Of a DNA stretch of 59,549 nt, positions 34,519 through 44,162 are shown piece after piece. The stretch is from contig NZ_PYGI01000024.1 in NCBI RefSeq assembly GCF_003014615.1, positions 1 to 59,549 of the forward strand, given 5' to 3'. Every line of letters begins with the position of its first letter. The first letter of the stretch is position 1. The DNA comes from Marinobacterium halophilum (GTDB lineage: Bacteria; Pseudomonadota; Gammaproteobacteria; Pseudomonadales; Balneatricaceae). Both the position numbers and the translations under genes were made by a program. Under the pieces are notes generated by a model that was not told where the DNA came from, did not search any database, and saw nothing but the letters and a program-made list of their open reading frames with translations.

Positions 34519-35940
34519 ATGGATCAGCAGCAGCGGGCACGCAATCGCTGTCAGTGGTTACCTGCACTGGAATCACTGCCCGGCCCCCGTTACAAGGCAC
34601 TGGTTGACCAATTGGCGGCCGACATGGCCAGTGGCGTGTTGCAACCCGGTCAGCGTCTGCCGCCGCAGCGCCTGCTGGCTGATGCATTGGGGGTTACCGT
34701 TGGCACTATTACCCGTGCATATCAGGAAGCCGAACGTCGTGGATTGGTTGAAGCACGTGTTGGCAGCGGCACGCGAGTAAAGGACCTAACCGAGGCACTG
34801 CCACACTTTCACCACTTGACTCGTGCGGGCCATGACAGCATCGACCTGTCACTGAGCATTCCGATTCCAACCCCCTTGCGCCAGCAGCAGCTAACCGTCA
34901 GTCTGCAGCAGGTTTCAGCCTCACCGGAAGCGGTGAATGCAGCACTGGCGTATCAGCCCGAGCAAGGATGCCCAACACAGCGTGAACAGCTTTGCCAGTG
35001 GCTGGCCTCCCAAGGGCTACACTTTGAGCCACAGGAGTTGATGCTGACCGAAGGCGGCCAACATGCCGACTTCCTGGCCCTGCAGACACTGGTCAAACCC
35101 GGTGAAGCCGTGGCTTCGGCAGCCCTGACCTATCCCGGCATGATTGCGGCGGCACGCCAGCTGGGGCTCAAGCATTTGCCCGTGGGTACCGATGCCGAGG
35201 GCATACGCCCTGACATGCTGGAGCGTTTGTGTCAGCAACAGCGGATTCGCCTGCTGTACCTGATGCCGGAGTACAACAACCCGACCGGTCATCACATGAG
35301 CGAAGCGCGACGGCAGGCGATCGTCGATGTGGCTCGCCGATACGATATGCTGCTGCTTGAAGATGGCGTTCAATTTGTCACCGAAGACGTTCGCGGTACG
35401 CCGCTTTACCGACTCGCGCCGGAACGGTCACTGTATATTTTCAGCGTATCCAAACTCTTGGCCGGCGGCTTGCGATTTGGCGTGTTACGGGCACCGATGA
35501 ACCTGATGCCGCAGCTGCGAGTAGCTTTGCGTGCCCAGTGCTGGTCTTCTCCCAGTCTCATGGGGGCCGTAACCTGCCAATGGCTGACCAGCGGCGATGC
35601 GGACCGGCTGCTGGAGTGGCAATGGGAAGAGATACGTGCACGGCAAGCCCTATTGCGAGAGATACTGTCACCCTACGAAGTATCGACCCACCCCTGTGGC
35701 TTTCATGCCTGGTTACGTTTGCCCGAAAGCATGCGCGCGGCCGATTTTGTCCAGCTTGCCGATGCACGCGGCGTTACGTTGATTGCAGCCGAGCCGTTTT
35801 GCGTAGGCAGCCAGCCAGCACCTCAGGCTGTGCGCATCTGCATTACACCACCGGCAAGCCGTGAAGCACTGGCAGAAGGCCTGACGCGTATCCGCGCCCT
35901 ATTGGATGAAGAACCGCTAATGTCAGCCCCGTTATTGTGA
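34519..35940 (+). CDS. MocR-type (GntR plus aminotransferase) transcription regulator
   Basis: A 473-residue fusion: an N-terminal GntR winged helix (about 24-90; LPPQRLLADALGVTVGTITRAYQEAERRGLVEARVGSGT) and a fold-type I aminotransferase domain (about 105-465) with the PLP lysine at 312 in FSVSKLLAGGLRFG, Asn-Pro of PEYNNPTG, and the Asp of LLLEDGV. It probably senses PLP or an amino-PLP adduct. It is divergent from a LysE exporter and likely controls it and itself. Confidence 0.9.
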   Translation: MDQQQRARNRCQWLPALESLPGPRYKALVDQLAADMASGVLQPGQRLPPQRLLADALGVTVGTITRAYQEAERRGLVEARVGSGTRVKDLTEALPHFHHLTRAGHDSIDLSLSIPIPTPLRQQQLTVSLQQVSASPEAVNAALAYQPEQGCPTQREQLCQWLASQGLHFEPQELMLTEGGQHADFLALQTLVKPGEAVASAALTYPGMIAAARQLGLKHLPVGTDAEGIRPDMLERLCQQQRIRLLYLMPEYNNPTGHHMSEARRQAIVDVARRYDMLLLEDGVQFVTEDVRGTPLYRLAPERSLYIFSVSKLLAGGLRFGVLRAPMNLMPQLRVALRAQCWSSPSLMGAVTCQWLTSGDADRLLEWQWEEIRARQALLREILSPYEVSTHPCGFHAWLRLPESMRAADFVQLADARGVTLIAAEPFCVGSQPAPQAVRICITPPASREALAEGLTRIRALLDEEPLMSAPLL

Positions 35941-35962
35941 ACAACGGCAGTATTGATCACGT

Positions 35963-35983
35963 GATATTCCCGAGATATTCCCG
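35963..35983 (+). repeat. Tandem direct repeat GATATTCCCG
   Basis: Two ten-base copies start 11 bases apart (35963 and 35974), flanked by TCACGTGA and GTGATATAGTCAC. The position, upstream of the small membrane protein gene, suggests a regulator site. Confidence 0.5.
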
Positions 35984-36024
35984 TGATATAGTCACCCCAT
36001 TCATCATATTAGGGAGAAACATGC

Positions 36025-36207
36025 ATGTTGAGTATTGAAGTCACTGGCTTGTTTGGTCTGATCATACTGGTGCTGGACGTGATGGCGATTATCAAGACCA
36101 TACAGAGCCGCGCCAGTACGACCACCAAGGTTGTCTGGGTGGTGGCGATTCTGTTGCTGCCGGTACTGGGTCTGGTGCTTTGGTTTCTATTCGGTCCCAA
36201 ACGCTAA
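36025..36207 (+). CDS. Small membrane protein, PLDc_N (phospholipase D-nuclease N-terminal) family
   Basis: A 60-residue protein with two membrane helices (TGLFGLIILVLDVMAIIKTI and KVVWVVAILLLPVLGLVLWFLFGPKR). The W..AILLLP.LG...W...GP pattern with a final R is the stand-alone PLDc_N domain. It is probably an inner-membrane protein of unknown function. GGGAG lies upstream. It ends tail to tail with hypE. Confidence 0.8.
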   Translation: MLSIEVTGLFGLIILVLDVMAIIKTIQSRASTTTKVVWVVAILLLPVLGLVLWFLFGPKR

Positions 36208-36212
36208 GCAGG

Positions 36213-37268
36213 CTAGCAGATCCGGGGCAGCTGTTCCCCGATCGGCAGGTCCAGCAAACGCACTCCGCCCATCAGGGTGCTGATCTGGACACTGCCGGCA
36301 GGACCATCAAGCACTTCGCCAATGATACAAGCGTCACGGCCCGCCGGATGTTCACGCATCACAGCGACCATGCTATCCGCCGCCTCACGTGGTACTACAG
36401 CAACCAGTTTGCCCTCATTGGCGAAATGTAGCGCGTCCAGCCCCAGAATTTCACAGACGCCCCGCACGCTGGGCCGCACCGGAAGCTGGTCTTCAAACAG
36501 CCGGATCGCCCGCCCCGAAGCCTCGGCAAACTCGTACACCACACCAGCAACACCACCCCGAGTCGCATCACGCAACGCATGCACCTGCGGGCACACTGCC
36601 AGCATCCGTGCTATCAGCCCGTGTAATGGCTGACAGTCACTGACCAGATCTGCTTCCAGTGCCAAATCCCCTCGCGCCTGCAGTATCGCCGCGCCATGAT
36701 CACCCAAAGTGCCGTTGACGATGACGCAATCTCCCGGCTGGCAGCGACTGGCCGCTAACTCAACGCCTTGGGGAATCACTCCGATCCCGCTGGTATTGAT
36801 GAACATTCCGTCGCCCTTGCCTCGCGGCACCACCTTGGTATCGCCGGTGACGATACTGACCCCCGCTACCCCCGCAGCATCACTCATGGACGCCATGATT
36901 CGACGCAGGCGACTGATCTCCAGCCCCTCTTCAAGAATCAGCGCACAAGACAGATACAACGGCCGCGCGCCGCTCACCGCAAGGTCGTTTACCGTGCCGT
37001 TAACGGCCAATGTGCCGATATCACCGCCGGGAAACTCAAGCGGATCAACCACGTAACTGTCCGTCGTAAAGGCCAGGCGGTCTCCATGTGCGGCTATTTC
37101 CGCCATATCCAGACGGGCCTGATCCTCCAGCAACGCCAGCGCCGGGTTATTGAAGGCTTCAACGCAGATGCTCTCAATCAACTGACGCATGACCCGACCA
37201 CCGGCACCATGCGCCAGCGTAATCAGGCCCTGATCAGAGGTGTTCGCATCGGTACTTTCGGTCTTCAC
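36213..37268 (-). CDS. hypE: Hydrogenase maturation protein HypE
   Basis: A 351-residue protein that dehydrates the carbamoylated C-terminal Cys to a thiocyanate, giving the cyanide ligand of the NiFe site. The conserved HGAGGRVMRQLI and the final PRIC are present, the last Cys being the acceptor. It is the last gene of the hyp operon and overlaps hypD by four bases. Confidence 0.95.
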   Translation of the reverse strand: MKTESTDANTSDQGLITLAHGAGGRVMRQLIESICVEAFNNPALALLEDQARLDMAEIAAHGDRLAFTTDSYVVDPLEFPGGDIGTLAVNGTVNDLAVSGARPLYLSCALILEEGLEISRLRRIMASMSDAAGVAGVSIVTGDTKVVPRGKGDGMFINTSGIGVIPQGVELAASRCQPGDCVIVNGTLGDHGAAILQARGDLALEADLVSDCQPLHGLIARMLAVCPQVHALRDATRGGVAGVVYEFAEASGRAIRLFEDQLPVRPSVRGVCEILGLDALHFANEGKLVAVVPREAADSMVAVMREHPAGRDACIIGEVLDGPAGSVQISTLMGGVRLLDLPIGEQLPRIC

Positions 37269-38383
37269 TGGCTATCATTCCTTTGGTATTGAAAACAGGC
37301 GGCACAGGCACCTTCCGACGACACCATCAATGCGCCCATCGGTTGAGCAGGCGTACAGCCTGAACCAAACAACGGACACTGTTGCGGCTGCAGCTGTCCC
37401 TTCAGCACTTCACCACACCGGCATTCTGCCGGATCATCCACGCGTGTGGATCGCAGGGCAAATTCCCGCTCGGCATCAAGGGCGGCATAACGCGTGCGCA
37501 GACGCACCCCGGACTGGTCGATTTCACCCAGCCCGCGCCAGGCCGAACGTTCGCGCAGCTCAAATACCTCGGCCACGGCCTGCTGCGCCTGGATATTGCC
37601 CTGTTCATGCACTACACGGCTGTATTGATTGCCGACCTCCGCCCGCCCTTCCACCAGCTGGTCGAGCAGCATCAATATCGATTGCAGAATATCCAGAGGC
37701 TCGAAGCCGGAGATGATAAAGGGCTTGCGGTATTGCTCCGCAATGAACCCATAGGGCTCCAGTCCGATGACCATGCTGACGTGTCCGGGGCCGATAAAGG
37801 CATCCACGCAGACATCCTCGTCATCCAACAAGGCTTTAAGCGTCGGCACAATCGTGATGTGATGGCACAGCAGAAAAAAATTGTCGACCTGCTTACCCAC
37901 CGCCTGCTGCACCGTCAGCGCAGTGGCCGGCATGGTAGTTTCAAAGCCGAGACCGAAAAAAACGACGCGCCGCTGTGGATTTTCCCGCGCAATCTGCAAG
38001 GCGTCCAAAGGGGAATAAACCATCCGGATATCGGCCCCGCCCGCCCGTGCCTGCTGCAATGTTTGCCGTGAACCAGGCACTCGCATCGCATCACCGAAGG
38101 TAGTGAAAATCACATCCGGCTGCGCGGCAATCGCCAGACAGTCATCCACATGCTCACGCGGCAACACGCATACCGGACAACCGGGACCATGGATCAACTC
38201 CAGTGTCTGTGGCAACAGTGCTTCCAGTCCGTAGCGAAAGATTGAATGGGTATGACCGCCACAGACTTCCATAATGCGGATCGGTGCCCGCGCCTGCAGC
38301 ACTGGCGATGCCATCCGCTGTGCAATGCGGGTCAGCAGCTGTTTGGCCAAGGCCGGATCGCGAAACTCATCAACGAACTTCAT
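37265..38383 (-). CDS. hypD: Hydrogenase maturation protein HypD
   Basis: A 372-residue [4Fe-4S] protein that with HypC assembles the Fe(CN)2CO unit. The start MKFVDEFRDP is the conserved one, so 38383 is chosen over an upstream in-frame start at 38443. Key motifs are EVCGGHTHSIFRYG, HGPGCPVCVLP, GFETTMPATA and the cysteines near the end (CRCGEVLKG...CPLFGSGC). It overlaps hypC by 14 bases. Confidence 0.95.
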   Translation of the reverse strand: MKFVDEFRDPALAKQLLTRIAQRMASPVLQARAPIRIMEVCGGHTHSIFRYGLEALLPQTLELIHGPGCPVCVLPREHVDDCLAIAAQPDVIFTTFGDAMRVPGSRQTLQQARAGGADIRMVYSPLDALQIARENPQRRVVFFGLGFETTMPATALTVQQAVGKQVDNFFLLCHHITIVPTLKALLDDEDVCVDAFIGPGHVSMVIGLEPYGFIAEQYRKPFIISGFEPLDILQSILMLLDQLVEGRAEVGNQYSRVVHEQGNIQAQQAVAEVFELRERSAWRGLGEIDQSGVRLRTRYAALDAEREFALRSTRVDDPAECRCGEVLKGQLQPQQCPLFGSGCTPAQPMGALMVSSEGACAACFQYQRNDSQ

Positions 38384-38627
38384 CGGCAAAGGCCTCCAGT
38401 TCCGCCAGCAATCGCAGGGTTTGATGTGCCTCTTCAGCGTCAATCAGGCTCATCGCAAAGCCCACATGCACCAACACCCAGTATCCCAGCAACGAGGCAG
38501 GATCAGCTCCGGTGGGCAGCACACAGGCGAGGTTGACCCGCCGACGCACCCCCGACACTTCAACAACAGCGGTTAATGTGGCTGCATCATCGATCGCGAC
38601 AATCTCACCCGGAATACCCAAACACAT
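38370..38627 (-). CDS. hypC: Hydrogenase assembly chaperone HypC
   Basis: An 85-residue protein with the invariant MCLGIPGE start, whose Cys2 carries the iron unit between HypD and the hydrogenase large subunit. VLVHVGFAMSLID is typical. It lies between hypB and hypD. Confidence 0.94.
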   Translation of the reverse strand: MCLGIPGEIVAIDDAATLTAVVEVSGVRRRVNLACVLPTGADPASLLGYWVLVHVGFAMSLIDAEEAHQTLRLLAELEAFADEVR

Positions 38628-38643
38628 GGTTCACTCCTTGCGG

Positions 38644-39447
38644 CTACAGTTGCGCCTTGAGCGTCTGCAGCTCGGTTTCCAGCTGTTCGATACGGGCCTG
38701 CAACTGTCCCCGCTGGCGTTGTTCCAGCCAGCCGAGCCAAGACACCATGCCTTCGCCACTGCGCGCCGAAAGCTGGATAACCTCAATGTCAGGATTGATC
38801 CGGCGGGCATATTCAATGCAAGCGGTAACGTCAAAATCCACATACGGCAGCAGATCAATCTTGTTCAGCACCATCAATTGTGCAGCATGAAACATGTCAG
38901 GGTATTTGAGCGGCTTATCGTCACCCTCGGTCACCGACAGAATCACCACTTTCGCCGCCTCACCCAAATCAAATCCCGCCGGACACACCAGATTGCCCAC
39001 GTTTTCAATATAGAGGACGCCGTTGTGCAAGTCGGGCAGCTGCTCCATGGCATGGCCGATCATATGAGCATCCAAATGGCACAGTGTACCGGTATTGATC
39101 TGCACCGCCTCGGCACCGGTGGCGCGGATACGGTCGGCATCCTGATGCGTCTGTTGGTCGCCCTCGATGACGGCTACCGGCCACTCTGCCGGTTGCTGCC
39201 GCAGGGTTTCAACCAGGAGTGCGGTTTTCCCCGACCCTGGACTGGAGACCAGATTGAGCACCAGCAGATTTCGGCGTTCAAAATCGTCTCGATTGGTTTT
39301 GGCGTAGCGATTGTTCTGGCTGAACAGATCCAGTTCGACCTGCAAGCGACACTGCTCATGTGCATCACCGGCAGGTGCTGCACCCGGTTGCGTCCAATGT
39401 TCATGCTTATGTTCACGCGGGTGATCACAGCCACAAAGTCCACACAT
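38644..39447 (-). CDS. hypB: Hydrogenase nickel-insertion GTPase HypB
   Basis: A 267-residue GTPase that delivers nickel with HypA. The N-terminal MCGLCGC is the high-affinity nickel motif, followed by a short His-containing linker (HPREHKHEH). The G domain has SSPGSGKTAL, EGDQQTHQDADRI and NKIDLLP. The C terminus is a coiled coil, longer than in many HypB. The ATG at 39447 overlaps the hypA stop (TGATG). Confidence 0.95.
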   Translation of the reverse strand: MCGLCGCDHPREHKHEHWTQPGAAPAGDAHEQCRLQVELDLFSQNNRYAKTNRDDFERRNLLVLNLVSSPGSGKTALLVETLRQQPAEWPVAVIEGDQQTHQDADRIRATGAEAVQINTGTLCHLDAHMIGHAMEQLPDLHNGVLYIENVGNLVCPAGFDLGEAAKVVILSVTEGDDKPLKYPDMFHAAQLMVLNKIDLLPYVDFDVTACIEYARRINPDIEVIQLSARSGEGMVSWLGWLEQRQRGQLQARIEQLETELQTLKAQL

Positions 39448-39788
39448 CACTCCACCTCCAATTCTCTGACGCTTAGCGTTTCACCCGACACCACTTCTAA
39501 CTGGAACTCACCGCAGTGCGGGCAAGGCTGGTAACGCTGCTGAATATCCGTTTTGACTCCGCACGCACGGCAATATGCTTCGGCCGGCAGCCTGATGATA
39601 TGCAGCTGCGCGCCCTGCGCCAACGTGCCATGACTGGCCGCTTCAAAACCGAACTGCATCGCCTCTGGCACTACCGCCGCCAACACACCGACTTCCAGCC
39701 AGATCTGGGTGACCCGACTGAACCCGCTGACAGCCGCCTGCTGTTGCAGCTGATCAATCAACGCTCGGCATAACGACAGCTCATGCAT
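39447..39788 (-). CDS. hypA: Hydrogenase nickel-binding protein HypA
   Basis: A 113-residue nickel metallochaperone starting MHELSLC (His2 binds nickel), with the zinc site CRACGV and CPHCGE. The ATG at 39788 gives the conserved start and overlaps the end of hypF; an upstream ATG at 39794 would move His2 and is rejected. Confidence 0.94.
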   Translation of the reverse strand: MHELSLCRALIDQLQQQAAVSGFSRVTQIWLEVGVLAAVVPEAMQFGFEAASHGTLAQGAQLHIIRLPAEAYCRACGVKTDIQQRYQPCPHCGEFQLEVVSGETLSVRELEVE

Positions 39789-42153
39789 CGTCACCGCCTT
39801 CCCGTTGTAGCATGGCCAGTGCCACCAACGCCTGACCCAGACTCAAACCGCTATCATTACAGGGCACCTGCCGATGCCGTAGCACACGGATACCGGCATC
39901 ATTCAACAACTGCTCAAGACGGTCGGCCAACAGGGCGTTTTGCATCACCCCGCCGGTCATCACCAAGGTGTCATAGGGGTGATCCTGCTGGAGCCGCAAT
40001 GCCAGCTCCGCCAACCCATCGGCCAGCCCCAGGTGAAAGGCCATCGCCATTTCAGCGGGTGTACGCTTGGCCCTCATATCGGACACAACCTGTCGCCATA
40101 CGGGGCGGCTGTCCAGTTGCAGACCCTCTGCGGTATCGAGCAATGCCCAGCGATATGGCACTACCTCGCTGCTGCCACCATGGCGCAAGGCCAAGGTCTC
40201 CAGCGCAACTGCTGCCTGCCCTTCGTAACTGATAGCTTCAGCATAGCACTCCAATGCGGCAGCCATCGCGTCGAACAACCGTCCAGCCGAGCTTGTCAGC
40301 GGTGCATTCACGCCCTGTGCAATCATGCGCTCAATGGTTTCCAGCGAGTGCGCCGCCAGCCAGGGCCAGATATCCGCCGTGCTCGCCGGATCAACCCCTG
40401 CAGCCAGCAATTGCGCCACCAGTACCCGCCACGGCTCACGCACCGCGGCAGCACTCCCCGGCAAGGCACAGGGCCGCAACGAGGCCAGCCGCTCAACCCC
40501 GGTATAACCACCGTATAGGAACTCACCGCCCCAAAGTCCGCCATCCTTACCGTATCCGGTGCCATCAAGGCAGATACCCAATACCGCTGACCCCGCCAGT
40601 GGATAGGCATACTCCCCCAGACATGAAGCAAGATGGGCATGATGATGCTGCACCTGAAGAAAACGCTCTGCTTTAATGGTTTGTGCCATCATCGTCGAGT
40701 GATACCCCGGATGCCGATCACAGACCACTAGCACAGGTCGGTGCCGGTACAGTTGCCGGTATCGTTGACGGGTATCGATTGCCGCTTCGTGAATGGCCAG
40801 CGACTGCAGATCACCAAGATACTGACTCAGAATGGCCTGCCCGCCGTTGACCATACAAAAGGTATTTTTAAGATCACCGCCCAGCGCCAGCACCTCGGTG
40901 GTCGCGGCGAAGCCAGGCGGGAGCGGCAGGTGCAACGGTGCCAACCCACGACCGGGACGCACGGTCTCGGCTTGACCGCTGTTTGCCTGAATGCGCATGA
41001 CCGGATCATCAACCCGATGGCTGATCCGCCGGTCATGGAAAACCAGTAGATCTGCAATTTCGCCCAGCTGGCACCGTGCCATCTCATTATCGATCACCTG
41101 AGGCATACCGGAACGGTTACCACTGGTCATCACCAGCGGGCCATCCACGGCCGCCATCAGCAGATGATGCAAGGGCGTCGCCGGTAACATGCAGCCCAGA
41201 TATGCCGAGTCGGGTGCAACCTCGGCCGATATCCCTGTTGACGGACGGCTGGCATCGGGATGACACAGCACAATCGGGGCCGCTGCTGAAGTCAGCAAGG
41301 CCGCCTCTTCCGGGTCGAGATCGACATGGGTACGCATGTGGGCCAGATCACGGAACATCAGCGCCAGTGCCTTGGCTGGTCGCTGCTTGCGCTGTCGCAA
41401 ACGGCGCACAGCAGAAGTGTTGTCGGCCGCGCAGCACAGGTGGAAACCGCCCAGCCCCTTGATCGCAACGATCTGCCCCTGTGCCAATGCCGCTGCCAGC
41501 AAGACAAAAGGGTCGTCAGCTTCCAGTCGTTGACCCTTCCCTGTTTCCAGCCACAGGCGCGGGCCACAATCAGGACAGGCGTTGGGCTGGGCATGGAAGC
41601 GTCGCCTGGATGGATCGGCATACTCGCGGGCGCAGGTTGGACACAGCGTAAACGCCGACATCGTTGTACGTACCCGGTCATAAGGCATGCCCTCAATGAT
41701 GCCGAGACGCGGGCCGCAGTGCGTACAGTTGATAAAAGGATAACGAAAACGCCGGTCGGTTGGGTCAAACAGCTCGGCAAGGCACTCAACACAGGTCGCT
41801 GCATCCGCTGGCACGGTGGCTTCAGCCTCGCCGATTGCTGAAGGCGTAATCTGAAAGCCCGGCGCGATAGCGTTCAGCACATCTGCCGCCAGCGCCACAG
41901 TCCGAAGTTGTTCGACCCGTGCCAACGGCGGCAAGCGTTGCAATAAGACCTGTACGAACCGATCACATTCCGACGCAGAGCACAGCAACCGCACCCGCAC
42001 ACCCGCCGCCGTATTGCACACATCACCGCATAACTGCAGCGACACGGCGGTGCGCCAGACATGTGGCCGAAACCCCACCCCCTGAACCTGGCCCTTGATC
42101 TCAATGAGGTAACCCGTATCCAGGTCCACGGCATTTGCCGAAGTAAAGGCCAT
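39781..42153 (-). CDS. hypF: Carbamoyltransferase HypF
   Basis: A 790-residue enzyme that transfers carbamoyl from carbamoyl phosphate to HypE. Domains in order: acylphosphatase (GQVQGVGFRPHVWR), two zinc fingers (CVECLAEL...CTHCG and CPTCAREY...CPDCG), YrdC-like domain and Kae1-like domain with HHAHLASCLGEY. The ATG at 42153 has CAGGAG upstream and is chosen over 42186. It is the first gene of hypFABCDE. Confidence 0.95.
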   Translation of the reverse strand: MAFTSANAVDLDTGYLIEIKGQVQGVGFRPHVWRTAVSLQLCGDVCNTAAGVRVRLLCSASECDRFVQVLLQRLPPLARVEQLRTVALAADVLNAIAPGFQITPSAIGEAEATVPADAATCVECLAELFDPTDRRFRYPFINCTHCGPRLGIIEGMPYDRVRTTMSAFTLCPTCAREYADPSRRRFHAQPNACPDCGPRLWLETGKGQRLEADDPFVLLAAALAQGQIVAIKGLGGFHLCCAADNTSAVRRLRQRKQRPAKALALMFRDLAHMRTHVDLDPEEAALLTSAAAPIVLCHPDASRPSTGISAEVAPDSAYLGCMLPATPLHHLLMAAVDGPLVMTSGNRSGMPQVIDNEMARCQLGEIADLLVFHDRRISHRVDDPVMRIQANSGQAETVRPGRGLAPLHLPLPPGFAATTEVLALGGDLKNTFCMVNGGQAILSQYLGDLQSLAIHEAAIDTRQRYRQLYRHRPVLVVCDRHPGYHSTMMAQTIKAERFLQVQHHHAHLASCLGEYAYPLAGSAVLGICLDGTGYGKDGGLWGGEFLYGGYTGVERLASLRPCALPGSAAAVREPWRVLVAQLLAAGVDPASTADIWPWLAAHSLETIERMIAQGVNAPLTSSAGRLFDAMAAALECYAEAISYEGQAAVALETLALRHGGSSEVVPYRWALLDTAEGLQLDSRPVWRQVVSDMRAKRTPAEMAMAFHLGLADGLAELALRLQQDHPYDTLVMTGGVMQNALLADRLEQLLNDAGIRVLRHRQVPCNDSGLSLGQALVALAMLQREGGDDA

Positions 42154-42391
42154 ATATGCTCCTGCAAGATCGGGTGTCAGAACCATAATGAATCATTTCA
42201 CCATAGCAACAGCTGAAATGCCTTGCCAGCAGGCGGCAACCGTTTGCCGTCCAGTGCAGGTTTAAATCCATCGCATCTGCAACACCTGCCCGTATCAGCA
42301 GCAGCCGGCCTCCACACGCATATTGGAATGGTTCTTGCTAAATTATCGCGGACAGCACGTGAACTTCATCAGCCAACGGAACGGACACCCG

Positions 42392-42781
42392 ATGAACATC
42401 ACCACCAAACCGCCTGAATTACTACCTTCAAACTTTGAGTACAGCACAGGGCCGACGGCCTCCGATAACCGCGTTTTTGCCGACATGCTGGCACAACAGA
42501 TCAGCCAAACGGCAGCCGACCGTACCGAACAGGCCCGGCAAAGCACCACAGATACCCAAGATGCCAAAAGCAATACCCGTGAGGCATTGATGAGGATGCT
42601 GGAGATGACACCGGCCGAGCGTATCCGCTACAGCCTGCTACACAAGATGGGGCTGACAGAAGCAGAACTGCTCAACCTGCCACCCGATGTGCGGATGAAG
42701 ATTGAAGCGATGATCAAGGAAGAGGTTGAGCGCCAACTGGCGGGCACCGATGGGGAGCCGCAACCGCCAGCATCGACCTAG
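42392..42781 (+). CDS. Hypothetical cytoplasmic protein
   Basis: A protein of about 129 residues, polar and disordered at first (TAADRTEQARQSTTDTQDAKSN), then a conserved-looking helical part: MLEMTPAERIRYSLLHKMGLTEAELLNLPPDVRMKIEAMIKEEVERQL. No family recognised. The ATG at 42392 begins MNITTK; the frame is open further upstream. It ends in a four-base overlap with the diguanylate cyclase on the other strand. Confidence 0.65.
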   Translation: MNITTKPPELLPSNFEYSTGPTASDNRVFADMLAQQISQTAADRTEQARQSTTDTQDAKSNTREALMRMLEMTPAERIRYSLLHKMGLTEAELLNLPPDVRMKIEAMIKEEVERQLAGTDGEPQPPAST

Positions 42782-43896
42782 TGCGGATTTGCCGGCGGCT
42801 CGTCCTGCTCCTGATTCTCCACCTTCACGATGCCTTGCTGTCTGTATTGCTGCTTGTCCAGATACATGCGCTCGTCGGCTATCCGAATAAGCTCTTCCGC
42901 CGAGGCATGCTCGGCCGGACACGCCTGGACATACCCGCCACTGATGCTCAACCCGGCTTCATGGCGGTTGACCTCGGCAATCAACCGCTTGCCGTAAGAC
43001 TGTCGGGCCTGTGCTTCCGTACAGCGCGGCAGAATAATACAGAATTCATCGCCGCCATAACGGAAACAGTAGTCCTCAGTACGTGAAATCAAGCGAATCG
43101 CATCTGCCACTGTACGCAGAATTTCATCCCCGCGCTGATGACCTTCTTCATCATTGATGCGTTTGAAATCATTGATATCCAGAAACACCACCGTCAGCGA
43201 TTCAAGACGCCGTTGAGCGGCGCGCAGGCACTGGGTCAAGGTTTCGACCAGATGGCGGACATTTAACAGGCCGGTCAATGCATCCGTGCGCGACATCATT
43301 TCCAGTTGTTTGGTTCTCTCTTTGACCTTGTCTTCCAGTTCACTGGCGTAGCATTCAGACTTCTCTTTTGACGCCTCTATCTCAGAGATCAAACTGCGGA
43401 TATAGGTATCAAACACCAGCGATATATCAAACATGAACAGCTTTTCTACCGACATGATCATGTGGCGCGCTTCAGTCGCATCCGGTATGAGCCTGGCCAA
43501 CAGCGCGTTCAGCAAGGTTTTAAGCTGATGTATAGCCGCCAGATACAACTTTGGCTCAACCCCTATCCGCTTGTGAACCATACCGATACGCAGCCGATTA
43601 TTGACATACTCGATGTCATAAAACCCGCTGAACAGATCAATCACATAGGTGCGCTGGGCTCCACGCAGACGCCGCAAGGTATCCGCATCACCGATCAACA
43701 ATGCAATTTCCGGCACACTCGTCTGCAAGTCATAAAACTGATGTACCAGGCGATCCACTTCACGCTCGATCATGGGCTTGATCTGAGCCAGCCTCTCGCA
43801 ATCAGCCGCTGTAATCGAAAACAGCGTCTTGCGATTATCAATTTCCAGCTCAGTAATGCGCATCTGTTCCAGAAGGGTCTGTTCGGTTCTTCTCAT
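42778..43896 (-). CDS. Globin-coupled diguanylate cyclase (oxygen-sensing type)
   Basis: A 372-residue protein. Residues 1-165 are a protoglobin-like sensor domain with the likely proximal haem His108 in GMVHKRIGVEPKLYL, and 178-205 form a coiled coil. The GGDEF domain (about 200-355) has an intact active site RYGGDEF (281-285) and an inhibitory I-site RTED (272-275) five residues before it. It should make cyclic di-GMP according to haem ligation, as DosC and GReg do. It sits between the hyp operon and selD, consistent with redox or oxygen control in this neighbourhood. Confidence 0.88.
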   Translation of the reverse strand: MRRTEQTLLEQMRITELEIDNRKTLFSITAADCERLAQIKPMIEREVDRLVHQFYDLQTSVPEIALLIGDADTLRRLRGAQRTYVIDLFSGFYDIEYVNNRLRIGMVHKRIGVEPKLYLAAIHQLKTLLNALLARLIPDATEARHMIMSVEKLFMFDISLVFDTYIRSLISEIEASKEKSECYASELEDKVKERTKQLEMMSRTDALTGLLNVRHLVETLTQCLRAAQRRLESLTVVFLDINDFKRINDEEGHQRGDEILRTVADAIRLISRTEDYCFRYGGDEFCIILPRCTEAQARQSYGKRLIAEVNRHEAGLSISGGYVQACPAEHASAEELIRIADERMYLDKQQYRQQGIVKVENQEQDEPPANPH

Positions 43897-44162
43897 TTAG
43901 CTTATCCCTGCTGCGGCACCCAATATTCAGACACGAACACCATGGCACCCTATCAACTATAGGCAACACCCGTAGCCTAACATTCCGTATCAAATAAGTT
44001 ACACAAACCAAAACATCACATCCAAGTGTTTCAGTATAGCTCTGCACTGACTAAACACCCGATTATCCCGTGCCAGATGCCAGCCCTGCTGATATCCTTC
44101 GACCTCAACCGCTTCGTTTGGTTACTTTTTGTTACTTTCATTGATGCTTTACAGGGTGATTC

